Source: Paludibacteraceae bacterium
Lineage (GTDB): Bacteria; Bacteroidota; Bacteroidia; Bacteroidales; Paludibacteraceae
Length of the DNA stretch: 33,234 nt
Direction: 5' to 3'
Assembly: GCA_017525455.1 (NCBI GenBank)
Contig: JAFXSS010000133.1
Coordinates: 1 to 33,234 of the forward strand
The notes beneath the pieces are model-generated. The model saw nothing but the letters and a program-made list of their open reading frames with translations, was not told the DNA's origin and did no database searches. The first letter of the stretch is position 1. Every line of letters starts with the position of its first letter. The translations under genes were made by a program, and so were the position numbers. Positions 6,380 to 15,009 of the stretch are shown here, one piece after another.

Positions 6380-7918
6380 ATGTTTGACAATCAACCCAAA
6401 GGGCTCTATGCCTTGGCATTAGCCAACACGGGCGAGCGTTTCGGTTACTACACCATGCTCGCAGTATTTGCACTCTTCCTGCGCGCTAACTTCGGTCTCT
6501 CGGCAGAAGCTGCAGGTTACATCTATTCCGGATTTTTGGCATTCGTGTATTTCCTGCCGCTGATTGGCGGTATCGTTGCTGACAAGATCGGTTATGGCAA
6601 GTGCGTAACCATCGGTATTCTGATCATGTTCCTCGGTTATATCCTGCTGGCTATACCTCTGGGAGGCATAGAAAGCGGCAATGTGGCTGTGGCTATGACC
6701 GCTATGCTTGCAGCATTGCTGTTCATATCACTGGGCACAGGTCTGTTCAAGGGCAACCTGCAGGTGATGGTAGGTAACCTGTACGATGATCCGAAGTATG
6801 CCGACCGCCGCGATGCAGCGTTCTCGCTGTTCTATATGGCGATTAACATCGGTGCCATGTTTGCCCCGACAGCCGCTGTCAAGATCATGGCCTGGGCTCA
6901 GCAGTCGTTGGGTTACAGCGTGAACGACAGTTATCACTTTGCATTCATGGTAGCCTGCGCTTCGCTGGTACTCAGTATAGCTATCTACTACGCATGCCGC
7001 CCCTGGTTCAAGCATGTGGAGAACACTGCCAAGCAGCAGGCTGCTGCCGGCGGTGCAAAAGTAGAGCCGCTCAGTCCCGAGCAAACGAAGAAACGTATGG
7101 TGGCGCTGTTCATGGTGTTTGCTGTGGTTATATTCTTCTGGATGGCCTTCCATCAGAACGGCTTGACGCTCACATATTTTGCCAATGAGTTCGTTACTCC
7201 TACAGTAACCGGCGTACAGACCATGGCATTCGACATCATCAATCTGGTGCTCATGGCTATACTGGTTTATGCCCTGTTCGGCGTGTTCGGCAAGAACACC
7301 CAAAAAGCCAAGACGATCTGGGCTTGCGTAGGTGTAGCCGTGATCGGTGCACTGGCATACAAGTACCTCCACCACCCGGCAGAGATTGGCATTTCCGCTC
7401 CTATCTTCCAGCAGTTCAACCCGTTCTATGTAGTAGCGCTTACACCTATCTCAATGGCCGTGTTCGGCGCACTGGCAGCCAAAGGTAAAGAGCCGAGTGC
7501 TCCGCGTAAGATTGCATACGGCATGGTGGTAGCAGCACTGGCGTATGTGTTCATCGCCGCTTGCTCGCTCAACCTCAATTCACCTGCCGTACAGGCTACG
7601 CTTGGTTTGGACGAGCGCACACTTGTCAACCCGAACGTGCTAATCTTTACCTACCTGATTCTTACCTTCGCCGAACTGCTGCTCAGCCCGATGGGTATAT
7701 CGTTCGTCAGCAAGGTTGCACCTCCGCAGTACAAAGGTATGATGATGGGCTTCTGGTTTGTGGCTACCGCTGTGGGTAACTTCCTGGTATCGGTTGGTTC
7801 GTCACTTTGGGAGAAACTGCCGCTCTGGGGCACCTGGTCGGTATTCATCGGCGTATGTGCCGTTTCAGCATTGTTCATGTTTGTAATGATGCGCAAACTG
7901 GAGGATGCTACGAAGTAA
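6380..7918 (+). CDS. POT/PTR-family peptide:proton symporter
   Basis: This inner-membrane major-facilitator protein has 512 residues and the number of hydrophobic segments expected for about 14 helices. The family signature is clear near the N-terminus: ANTGERFGYYTM, containing the E-R-F-x-Y-Y motif used for proton coupling and peptide binding. A second typical segment, GTGLFKGNLQVMVGNLYD, follows near residues 120-137, and DAAFSLFYMAINIGA near 147-161 is the PTR2 signature. Such proteins import di- and tripeptides. Substrate preference cannot be read from the sequence. It stands between an octamer-repeat leader and a coiled-coil protein gene. Confidence 0.93.
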   Translation: MFDNQPKGLYALALANTGERFGYYTMLAVFALFLRANFGLSAEAAGYIYSGFLAFVYFLPLIGGIVADKIGYGKCVTIGILIMFLGYILLAIPLGGIESGNVAVAMTAMLAALLFISLGTGLFKGNLQVMVGNLYDDPKYADRRDAAFSLFYMAINIGAMFAPTAAVKIMAWAQQSLGYSVNDSYHFAFMVACASLVLSIAIYYACRPWFKHVENTAKQQAAAGGAKVEPLSPEQTKKRMVALFMVFAVVIFFWMAFHQNGLTLTYFANEFVTPTVTGVQTMAFDIINLVLMAILVYALFGVFGKNTQKAKTIWACVGVAVIGALAYKYLHHPAEIGISAPIFQQFNPFYVVALTPISMAVFGALAAKGKEPSAPRKIAYGMVVAALAYVFIAACSLNLNSPAVQATLGLDERTLVNPNVLIFTYLILTFAELLLSPMGISFVSKVAPPQYKGMMMGFWFVATAVGNFLVSVGSSLWEKLPLWGTWSVFIGVCAVSALFMFVMMRKLEDATK

Positions 7919-7953
7919 CAGATCGTTTCATTGAAAGAATATAGACTAATGTT

Positions 7954-8691
7954 ATGAACGAACTGATTCAATATTTCCAAGCCCTGGAGGCACGTCTGGC
8001 TGCCCAGAATGCAAAGATTGCTGCGTTGGAACAACGTCTGGCTGAGAAAGACCAGCGCTTGGCAGAGATGAATGCAAACATCAACTCTGTACTGCAAGTT
8101 CTGCCTCAGATGGGCGAGAACATCGAAGCTATCAAGCATATGATTGACGAGGGCGTACAAGTTACCGCCGAACCTGAGGTTGAAGTGGAACTGGTGTATC
8201 CGGCAGACGAGGAAGCAACGGTTGAGTTAACGCAAGATACTCCCGCCGAACCCGAACCGACGCCGCAACCCGAGCAACCGGCTGAACCGGAGACTCCCGT
8301 TGTTCCCGAACAGCCGCAGCCGGCACCGGTAGTGGAGCAACCTGCTCCCGAACCTGTGGTTGAACAGCCGGCACCGGTGGCAGAACAACCTAAAGTAGAG
8401 CAAGCCGCTGCAGAGCAACCCAAACCCGAGGCACCGCGCTCACCGCAACAGACATCGCTGTTTGGCACGCCTGTGACGGATATTCGTCAGGCGGTATCGA
8501 TTGGCGACCGCTTCCTGTTCCAGCGCGAACTGTTCGGCGGCAATGCCGAGAAACTGCAACAGACTCTCGATGAACTCAACAACCTGCATTCGCTCGACGA
8601 GGCTATGGCACATGTGGATAGATTCGGCTGGGACAAGCAATCGCCTACCTACGAGTTGTTCCTGAACGTACTGCGCCGCAGGTTTCAGTAA
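7954..8691 (+). CDS. Coiled-coil protein with Pro/Glu/Gln-rich linker
   Basis: I do not recognise a named function for this 245-residue protein. It has three parts. Residues about 1-65 form a coiled coil with heptad-like LEARLAAQNAKIAALEQRLAE. Residues about 70-165 are low-complexity and repeat short units of Pro, Glu, Gln and Val such as PEQPAEPETPVV. Residues about 168-245 form a compact-looking domain (IGDRFLFQRELFGGNAEKL, then FGWDKQSPTYELFLNVLRRRFQ), of a kind I recall at the C-terminus of uncharacterised Bacteroidota proteins. No signal peptide is present, so it is probably cytoplasmic. The overall shape suggests a tethering or scaffold protein, but that is inference. Confidence 0.85.
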   Translation: MNELIQYFQALEARLAAQNAKIAALEQRLAEKDQRLAEMNANINSVLQVLPQMGENIEAIKHMIDEGVQVTAEPEVEVELVYPADEEATVELTQDTPAEPEPTPQPEQPAEPETPVVPEQPQPAPVVEQPAPEPVVEQPAPVAEQPKVEQAAAEQPKPEAPRSPQQTSLFGTPVTDIRQAVSIGDRFLFQRELFGGNAEKLQQTLDELNNLHSLDEAMAHVDRFGWDKQSPTYELFLNVLRRRFQ

Positions 8692-8723
8692 TTAGACCGC
8701 TACGCTGACAGAAAACTGACGAT

Positions 8724-9386
8724 ATGTTGTATGTAGTACCGACACCGGTCGGAAATATGGAGGACATCACCATGCGCGCCTTGCGCGTGTTGCGCGAGGT
8801 CGATGTGATTTATGCGGAAGATACACGTACTACCTCCGTGCTGCTTAAGCACTACGATATTCATACACCGCTACGTGCGCACCATAAGTTCAACGAACAT
8901 GAGACCTGCGAACGTATAGCCGATCAGATTGCTGCCGGCGAACAGGCGGCACTGGTCAGCGATGCCGGTACACCGGGAATAAGCGACCCCGGGTTCATGC
9001 TTGTCAGAGCGTGCGTGGCGCGAGGTGTAGAGGTACAATGTCTGCCGGGCGCTACAGCCTTCGTGCCGGCACTGGTAGATTCTGCTCTGCCGTGCGAACG
9101 GTTCTACTTCGAGGGGTTCCTGCCACAGAAGAAAGGTCGGCAGACACGTCTGCAACTGTTGGCGGAACAGGATCATACGATGATCATCTACGAATCGCCG
9201 TTCCGCCTGGTCAAAACCCTGGAGCAACTGGCCGAAGTGTTAGGCGCCGAGCGTCAGGCATCGGTCAGCCGCGAGATTAGCAAGATGTACGAGCAAACAC
9301 TGCGAGGCACACTCGCCGAACTGGCCGAACATTTCAAGCAACAACCGCCAAAAGGGGAGATAGTACTGATTGTCGCCGGTAAATAA
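8724..9386 (+). CDS. rsmI: 16S rRNA (cytidine(1402)-2'-O)-methyltransferase
   Basis: This SAM-dependent tetrapyrrole-methylase-fold enzyme of 220 residues methylates the ribose of C1402 in the 16S rRNA decoding centre. The start LYVVPTPVGNMEDIT and the segment AEDTRTTSVLLKHY are diagnostic, and LVSDAGTPGISDPG is the conserved glycine-rich loop. The region from FEGFLPQKKGRQ to the end completes the domain. It lacks the extra C-terminal domain of enterobacterial forms, which is usual in Bacteroidota. It lies 14 bases before the flippase gene. Confidence 0.95.
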   Translation: MLYVVPTPVGNMEDITMRALRVLREVDVIYAEDTRTTSVLLKHYDIHTPLRAHHKFNEHETCERIADQIAAGEQAALVSDAGTPGISDPGFMLVRACVARGVEVQCLPGATAFVPALVDSALPCERFYFEGFLPQKKGRQTRLQLLAEQDHTMIIYESPFRLVKTLEQLAEVLGAERQASVSREISKMYEQTLRGTLAELAEHFKQQPPKGEIVLIVAGK

Positions 9387-9400
9387 ATGGTAAATAGCAA

Positions 9401-10852
9401 ATGTCTGAGATGAAATCCTTGGCGAAGGACACCGCCATCTACGGAGTAAGCAGTATAGTAGGTAAGTTCCTGAACTACCTGCTTGTGCCATTATATACCT
9501 ACGTGCTCAAGCAGACGGCTGACTATGGTATTGTTACCAATCTGTATGCCTGGACAGCGCTGCTGCTGGTGGTTCTGACATATGGTATGGAGACGGGATT
9601 CTTCCGTTTTGCCAACCGCGAGGATCAGGATGCACCATCGGTGTATAAGACGGCTTTTCTCTGCCTGCTTACCTCCAGTGCGGTGTTTGCGGCATTGGTG
9701 GTGCTGCTAAGGCAACCTATAGCCGGAGCTCTTGGCTATGCCGATCATGCGGAGTTCGTGGCGATGATGTTTGTCACAGTGGCTATCGATGCGTTTGCCT
9801 GTATCCCGTTTGCGTACCTCAGGCAACAGAAACGCTCACTGCTGTTCGCGGGACTCAAACTGCTGTTCGTGCTGCTGAACATCGCGTTCAACCTGCTGTT
9901 TCTGGTCGTATTGGGCAAGAACGATGTGTTCTATGTCTTCCTGAGTAATATACTTGCCACTACTGTTCAGACGTTGGTTCTACTGCCATTCACGCTGCCC
10001 AAGGGCGGACGGTTCGATGGCGCTGTACTCCGGCAGATGCTTAGATACTCACTACCGCTGCTGGTATTAGGCGTGGCGGGAATAATGAACCAGACGCTGG
10101 ACCGCATACTTTTCCCCTACCTCTATACCGGTGCTGACGCGCAGGCGCAACTCGGAATCTACGGCGCGTGCTTCAAGGTGGCTATGGTAATGATGATGTT
10201 CACCCAGGCGTTCCGCTATGCGTACGAGCCGTTCGTGTTCAGCAAGCATAAGGATCGTCAGTCGGTAGAGGCATATGCCGATGCCATGAAGTATTACATC
10301 ATATTCTCGTACCTGATTCTGCTGGAAGTGATCTTCTATCTTGACATCTTCCGTTACATCGTATCCAGCGCTTACTGGGAGGGACTGAAGATCGTGCCGG
10401 TCGTGCTCTGGACGTACGTGTTCCAGGGTATATACTTCAACTTGTCGTTCTGGTACAAACTGACGGACGAAACCAAGTGGGGCGCCTACTTCTCGCTGAT
10501 TGGCCTTGTTATCACGCTGGTGCTACAGGTAGTGTTTGTGCCGGTTATCGGTTATTGGGCAAGTTGCGGCAGCAGTCTGGTTTGTTACTTTGTGATCATG
10601 CTGCTGTCGTTCTTCATCGGTCAGAAGAAAGCACCTATCCCGTACGACCTGAAGAGTATAGGTCTGTACACAATGCTTACCATCGGTCTGCTGGCTGTGT
10701 ATTACGCACTGCGCCTGTATTACATCCACAACATGTGGCTGATGATGGCGGTTGGCACGGTACTGCTGATTGCTTATCTGGCTATACTGGTGCACAAGGA
10801 TTTTCCGCTCAGCGGTCTGCCCGTGATTGGCAAATACTTCAAAAAACCGTAA
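9401..10852 (+). CDS. Polysaccharide/lipid-linked oligosaccharide flippase
   Basis: This 483-residue polytopic membrane protein belongs to the MATE/MVF-like polysaccharide biosynthesis superfamily (Wzx/RfbX type), which moves lipid-linked glycans across the inner membrane. The N-terminal SLAKDTAIYGVSSIVGKFLN segment and the alternating hydrophobic segments through the whole length support this. No glycosyltransferases flank it, so the cargo is unknown. Its TAA stop is the start of a heptamer repeat that leads to riboflavin synthase. Confidence 0.85.
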   Translation: MSEMKSLAKDTAIYGVSSIVGKFLNYLLVPLYTYVLKQTADYGIVTNLYAWTALLLVVLTYGMETGFFRFANREDQDAPSVYKTAFLCLLTSSAVFAALVVLLRQPIAGALGYADHAEFVAMMFVTVAIDAFACIPFAYLRQQKRSLLFAGLKLLFVLLNIAFNLLFLVVLGKNDVFYVFLSNILATTVQTLVLLPFTLPKGGRFDGAVLRQMLRYSLPLLVLGVAGIMNQTLDRILFPYLYTGADAQAQLGIYGACFKVAMVMMMFTQAFRYAYEPFVFSKHKDRQSVEAYADAMKYYIIFSYLILLEVIFYLDIFRYIVSSAYWEGLKIVPVVLWTYVFQGIYFNLSFWYKLTDETKWGAYFSLIGLVITLVLQVVFVPVIGYWASCGSSLVCYFVIMLLSFFIGQKKAPIPYDLKSIGLYTMLTIGLLAVYYALRLYYIHNMWLMMAVGTVLLIAYLAILVHKDFPLSGLPVIGKYFKKP

Positions 10853-10885
10853 TTCGTAATTTTTAATTTTTAATTCGTAATTCAT
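10851..10885 (+). repeat. Five tandem heptamers before riboflavin synthase
   Basis: Five consecutive 7-base units (AATTCGT, AATTTTT, AATTTTT, AATTCGT, AATTCAT) fill the gap from the flippase stop codon to three bases before the ribE ATG. No FMN riboswitch is visible here. Confidence 0.85.
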
Positions 10886-10888
10886 AAA

Positions 10889-11506
10889 ATGTTCTCGGGA
10901 ATAGTAGAAGCTATGGCTCAGGTGGTCAGGATTGACTGTGAGCAAACCAACAAGCATTTCACACTTCGCAACCCGTTCGGTGACGCGTTCAGCATCGATC
11001 AGTCGATTGCCCACAACGGCGTATGTCTGACCGTCGTGTCGTCGGACAAAGATACCTACACCGTCACTGCTATGCAGGAGACGCTGCGCCTGACGAACCT
11101 CGACAGTCTGAAGGTAGGCGACTATGTCAATCTGGAGCGTGCCATGACCTTGGACAAAGCATTGGACGGACATATAGTACAAGGTCACGTCGATCAGAAA
11201 GCCACTTGTATAGAACGCCGCGAGACCGACGGCTCATGGTACTTCCGCTTTGCCTATCACTCCACGCCGGAGATGATCAAACGCGGATATTTCTGTGTGG
11301 ACAAAGGTTCGGTTACTATCAACGGCGTCAGCCTGACCGTATGCGAACCCGACGTACAGGGCGACACCGGTTATGTATCGGTTTGTATCATTCCGTATAC
11401 CTTCGAAAATACAAACTTCAAGTTCATCGAGAAAGGTACGGAGGTAAACATCGAGTTCGATATCATCGGCAAATATCTCTCCCGTTATCTCGAACTCACT
11501 AAGTGA
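10889..11506 (+). CDS. ribE: Riboflavin synthase, alpha chain
   Basis: This 205-residue enzyme dismutates two 6,7-dimethyl-8-ribityllumazine molecules to riboflavin. It shows the internal duplication of the family. Repeat 1 begins MFSGIVEAMAQV and contains HNGVCLTVV. Repeat 2 begins GHIVQGHVDQKA and contains INGVSLTV. The N-terminal MFSG residues are part of the active site, which fixes the start at 10889. Other riboflavin genes are not in the window, and the neighbours (flippase, FKBP) are unrelated, so this is a solitary ribE. Confidence 0.96.
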   Translation: MFSGIVEAMAQVVRIDCEQTNKHFTLRNPFGDAFSIDQSIAHNGVCLTVVSSDKDTYTVTAMQETLRLTNLDSLKVGDYVNLERAMTLDKALDGHIVQGHVDQKATCIERRETDGSWYFRFAYHSTPEMIKRGYFCVDKGSVTINGVSLTVCEPDVQGDTGYVSVCIIPYTFENTNFKFIEKGTEVNIEFDIIGKYLSRYLELTK

Positions 11507-11535
11507 TAAAAAGATTTGAATGCTCTGCGAGCTAT

Positions 11536-11551
11536 TGAAGATTTGAAGATT
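11536..11551 (+). repeat. Two octamer units before the first FKBP gene
   Basis: Two intact TGAAGATT units sit 15 bases before the FKBP start, and a partial unit lies near 11513-11520. This is the third occurrence in the window of the same unit upstream of a start codon. Confidence 0.65.
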
Positions 11552-11566
11552 CAATGATTATATATT

Positions 11567-12151
11567 ATGGATAAAATTTCTTATGGATTAGGCCTCTCGT
11601 TAGGCCAGCAACTGAAATCAAGCGGCGTTAAGGAACTGGCTTACGCCGATCTGGCAGCCGGCATACAGGATATGCTGGAAGGTAACCAACCCAAGGTAAG
11701 TTTCCAGGAAGCCCAACAGGCTATCAACAAGTTCTTCGCCGAACTGGAGGAAAAAGCCTCCGTAGCCGCCAAGGCTGCAGGTGAAGCCTTTTTGGCCGAG
11801 AACGCCAAGCGTCCGGGAGTGAAAGTTACCGCATCTGGCTTGCAATACGAGGTACTGGATGCCACTATCGGACAGAAACCCAAAGCCACCGACACCGTTC
11901 GCGTACATTATGAGGGCACATTGCCCGACGGCACAGTGTTCGACAGCAGTTACAAACGCGGCGAGCCTATATCGTTCCCGCTCAACGGCGTTATTGCCGG
12001 ATGGACCGAAGGACTGCAACTGATGTCCGTGGGCTCGAAGTACAAACTGTTCATACCCTATCACCTCGGTTACGGTGAGCGCGGCGCAGGGGCATCCATC
12101 CCGCCGTACTCCGCACTGATATTCACGGTCGAACTGCTGGGAATAGAATAA
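11567..12151 (+). CDS. FKBP-type peptidyl-prolyl isomerase (cytoplasmic)
   Basis: This 194-residue proline isomerase has a FKBP_N dimerisation region (residues about 1-80, MDKISYGLGLSLGQQL) and a catalytic FKBP domain (about 88-194). The FKBP domain includes VHYEGTLPDGTVFDSS, GVIAGWTEGLQLMSVGSK and GYGERGAGASIPPYSALIF, retaining the usual hydrophobic active-site residues. There is no signal peptide, unlike the next gene, so it should act in the cytoplasm. It resembles FklB/Mip-type proteins. The downstream lipoprotein has a closely similar C-terminal domain, suggesting a local duplication. Confidence 0.93.
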   Translation: MDKISYGLGLSLGQQLKSSGVKELAYADLAAGIQDMLEGNQPKVSFQEAQQAINKFFAELEEKASVAAKAAGEAFLAENAKRPGVKVTASGLQYEVLDATIGQKPKATDTVRVHYEGTLPDGTVFDSSYKRGEPISFPLNGVIAGWTEGLQLMSVGSKYKLFIPYHLGYGERGAGASIPPYSALIFTVELLGIE

Positions 12152-12194
12152 CTCGACATCTCGAAAACAACTAATAAACAACAAACATACAACA

Positions 12195-13445
12195 ATGAAG
12201 AAATTATCAATCATCATCCTTGCCGCCATGGCAATGGTATCGTGCGGTAACACCTACACCGCACAAAAGGCTGAACTGGCTTGCATGAACGACAGTATCA
12301 ATTTTGCTCTGGGTATAGCCAACGGTTCGCAAATCAAGGCATACTACCTGCGCAACGACAGCTCGGTAGAGACTATCACTGAGTTTATCGATGCACTGCA
12401 GGCCGGTTACGACGGAGCTGTTCCCGAACTGACTGAAGAGGCACGTATCGGCAAGAACATCGGTTCGAGTATCGCTCAGAGCGAGAAGAAGGGTCTGGCA
12501 GACAATCCTGCATGGACGCTCAACGAGAAACTGCTCTTCCAGGGTCTGGTGAACGGTCTGAACCACGATACCACGGTTATGCAGCCGCAAGCAGCACGTC
12601 AGTTCTTCCAGGAGCAGTATGCTGCATCGCAAGGCTCGACCGAGAAAGCCGGCAAAGTCATCAAGGGTAACTGCCCCAGCAAGGTGAAAACCGTTGCACT
12701 CAAGTCGCTCAACGACTCTATCAACTATGCTTTCGGTCTGATCAACGGCAGCGATATCGCTATGTACGTATTGCTCGACGACACACTGGGTGCCAAGCAG
12801 ACTACGCTCATCAAGCACATCAACAAGGCCATGAAGGAGAAAGTGCACAACCCGCAACTCAAGAACATGGGTGAGCAGATCGGCAAGAGCATCAAGGAGC
12901 AGGAGGCTAACGGCCTGATCAACGAGCCGTCGCTGACCACCGACTTTGCGCTGATCAAGCAAGGCTTCATCAATAGTCTGCTGGGCGACGAAAGCCAGTT
13001 TGACGGTCATTCGGCCGGCGAGTACATCCAATCGACACTCGACAACATCAAGTACGGTCCGGTTAAGGAGCAAGGCGAGAAATTCCTGGAGGAGAACAAA
13101 CTCAAGGAAGGTGTAACCGTTACCGAGAGCGGTCTGCAGTACGAAGTACTGAAGATGGGCAAGGGCAAACGTCCTGTTGCTACCGACAAGGTGAAGGTTC
13201 ATTACCACGGCACGCTGATCGACGGTACAGTATTCGACAGCAGTGTGGATCGCGGTGAGCCTATCGTGTTTGGTCTGAACCAGGTTATTGCCGGTTGGAC
13301 CGAAGGCGTACAGCTGATGCCTGTTGGTTCGAAGTTCCGCTTCTACATCCCGCAGGAACTGGGTTACGGCAGTCGTGCTGCCGGCAGCATACCTCCGTAC
13401 TCTACTCTGATCTTCGAGGTTGAACTGCTCGGCATCGAAAAATAA
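12195..13445 (+). CDS. FKBP-type peptidyl-prolyl isomerase lipoprotein with duplicated N-terminal domain
   Basis: This 416-residue protein begins with a lipoprotein signal whose lipobox ends at Cys17 (AMVSC), so it should be anchored in the cell envelope and assist periplasmic or surface protein folding. Two FKBP_N-like repeats follow: residues about 31-147 (MNDSINFALGIANGS) and about 172-287 (LNDSINYAFGLINGS). The catalytic FKBP domain spans about 310-416, with GVIAGWTEG-like and PPYSTLIFEVELLGIEK segments. Mip-type proteins normally carry one N-terminal domain, so the doubled one is unusual. The A-rich leader before the ATG (AACAACAAACATACAACA) is typical of Bacteroidota starts. Confidence 0.92.
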   Translation: MKKLSIIILAAMAMVSCGNTYTAQKAELACMNDSINFALGIANGSQIKAYYLRNDSSVETITEFIDALQAGYDGAVPELTEEARIGKNIGSSIAQSEKKGLADNPAWTLNEKLLFQGLVNGLNHDTTVMQPQAARQFFQEQYAASQGSTEKAGKVIKGNCPSKVKTVALKSLNDSINYAFGLINGSDIAMYVLLDDTLGAKQTTLIKHINKAMKEKVHNPQLKNMGEQIGKSIKEQEANGLINEPSLTTDFALIKQGFINSLLGDESQFDGHSAGEYIQSTLDNIKYGPVKEQGEKFLEENKLKEGVTVTESGLQYEVLKMGKGKRPVATDKVKVHYHGTLIDGTVFDSSVDRGEPIVFGLNQVIAGWTEGVQLMPVGSKFRFYIPQELGYGSRAAGSIPPYSTLIFEVELLGIEK

Positions 13446-13483
13446 TCAAACAGCATAGCAGTCAAACTGCGAAGCTATCTATC

Positions 13484-15004
13484 ATGGGCATCATAGCACG
13501 ACAGAGCATCCGAGGCACCATCGTCACGTATCTAGGCGTGGCAGTGGGCTTCGTCACCACGTTCTTTGTCATCACGCGATTTCTGACGGCCGAGGATATT
13601 GGTCTGGCTCGCGTGCTGATTGATGCCGCCACACTGTTCATTGGCCTGGCGCAACTGGGCACCAACGCCAGTATACTGCGGTTCTACCCGTATTTTGTAG
13701 ATAACAGGGAGTCCGGAGAGGGCAGTCGCGACGAACACGGCTTTTTCTTTTGGACGATGGTAGTGCCTATGGTGGGATTTCTGCTGGTGGCGCTGTTGTT
13801 CATGGTGTGCTACGCACCGCTCAGCGCATGGTTTGGCGAGAAAAGTCCGCTGTTTGTCAACTACTATTACTTCGTTCTGCCGCTAGCGTTCTTCATGCTC
13901 TATCAGACGGTGTTTGAGACCAACGCCAATGTGCGCATGCATATCGTTGTGCCGCGTGCGGTACGCGAGCTGCTGACGCGCGTGGGTTTGCTGGCGGTGT
14001 ATCTGCTGTATGCGTTCGATGTGCTGACAATGGATGGGTTTGTATGGTCGCTCATCGGTGTATATGCGCTGGCAGCGCTATGCAATGCCGTCTATCTGTT
14101 CTCGCTCGGCAATATCAGTCTCAAGCCCGACTGGGATTATCTCAGGCGCAACACCTCGCTGGTCAGAAAATACGTGTTGTACACGGCGTTTCTGGTTCTG
14201 TCGGCTGTGGTGTCGGTGCTGGCACCTACGCTGTCGTCGTTCTTCATCACGGCAGAGATGGGACTCAGCTACACGGGCATCTTTGCCATAGCCACCTACA
14301 TGGCGGTTATGGTCAGTATCCCCTATCGTTCGCTCACGGCTATAGCATCGCCGCAACTGTCGATGGCTATCAAGCGCGGTGACCGCGCGGAGGCCGGCAC
14401 GTTGCTGGCACAGGTCAGCGGCAATCTGCTGCTGGTAGGCGGACTGATACTGGCAGTTATCTGGGTGAACATCGATGTTATCTTTGCCATCCTGCCCAAC
14501 GGTGCCACCTATGCCGTGGCGCGACGTACCGTTCTGCTGCTGGGTGTGGCACAACTGCTGGTAGCTACGTTTCAGTTTGCGCTGACTGCCTTGAGTTACT
14601 CACGGTTCTACCCGTTCTCGCTACTGTTCTCGTTCATACTGACGGCTACGGCGCTGGTGCTCAACAATCTGCTTATCCCGCGCTGGGGTATGGACGGAGC
14701 ATCGGTGGCTACGCTGGCTGCCAATGCCATCTATTTCGCACTGGCTGTGATCACCGTTCATTGGGTGCTGGGTTGCCGTATACTCACGCGCCGGCATCTG
14801 CTTACTATCCTGCTGCTGACGGTGTTGTTCGCGCTGAACAGCCTGTGCCTGCGCTGGGTGCCTGTGGCTAATATCTGGCTCAGCAGTCTGATGCGGTCGA
14901 TGCTGATCGTGGTGGCGGCATGGCTGGCATATCGCTGGCAACTGAGTCCTGAACTCAACAGCCTGATTCACGACAAACTGTCATCGCTCAACCATCGCAC
15001 CTGA
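13484..15004 (+). CDS. Second polysaccharide flippase-like protein
   Basis: This 506-residue membrane protein belongs to the same broad Wzx/MATE-like superfamily as the gene at 9401 but is not a close copy. The N-terminus GIIARQSIRGTIVTYLGVAV and the following VTTFFVITRFL are typical of Bacteroidota lipopolysaccharide biosynthesis flippases, and about 12-14 hydrophobic segments follow. The cargo is unknown. It ends five bases before truA. The presence of two flippases about 2.6 kb apart without transferases between them is noted as a finding. Confidence 0.85.
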   Translation: MGIIARQSIRGTIVTYLGVAVGFVTTFFVITRFLTAEDIGLARVLIDAATLFIGLAQLGTNASILRFYPYFVDNRESGEGSRDEHGFFFWTMVVPMVGFLLVALLFMVCYAPLSAWFGEKSPLFVNYYYFVLPLAFFMLYQTVFETNANVRMHIVVPRAVRELLTRVGLLAVYLLYAFDVLTMDGFVWSLIGVYALAALCNAVYLFSLGNISLKPDWDYLRRNTSLVRKYVLYTAFLVLSAVVSVLAPTLSSFFITAEMGLSYTGIFAIATYMAVMVSIPYRSLTAIASPQLSMAIKRGDRAEAGTLLAQVSGNLLLVGGLILAVIWVNIDVIFAILPNGATYAVARRTVLLLGVAQLLVATFQFALTALSYSRFYPFSLLFSFILTATALVLNNLLIPRWGMDGASVATLAANAIYFALAVITVHWVLGCRILTRRHLLTILLLTVLFALNSLCLRWVPVANIWLSSLMRSMLIVVAAWLAYRWQLSPELNSLIHDKLSSLNHRT

Positions 15005-15009
15005 CCGCT

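Noticed and set aside
8106-8468. A Gly/Cys/Ser-rich minus-strand frame
   Set aside because: It arises from reading the Pro/Glu/Gln repeat codons of the plus-strand protein backwards and has no independent support.
10851-10888. FMN riboswitch upstream of ribE
   Set aside because: The gap is only 36 bases of AT-rich heptamers, far too short and simple for the aptamer.
12207-13208. A 333-codon minus-strand frame opposite the FKBP lipoprotein
   Set aside because: It is antisense to a clear gene, is rich in Leu/Val/Asp from complementary codons, and shows no family features.
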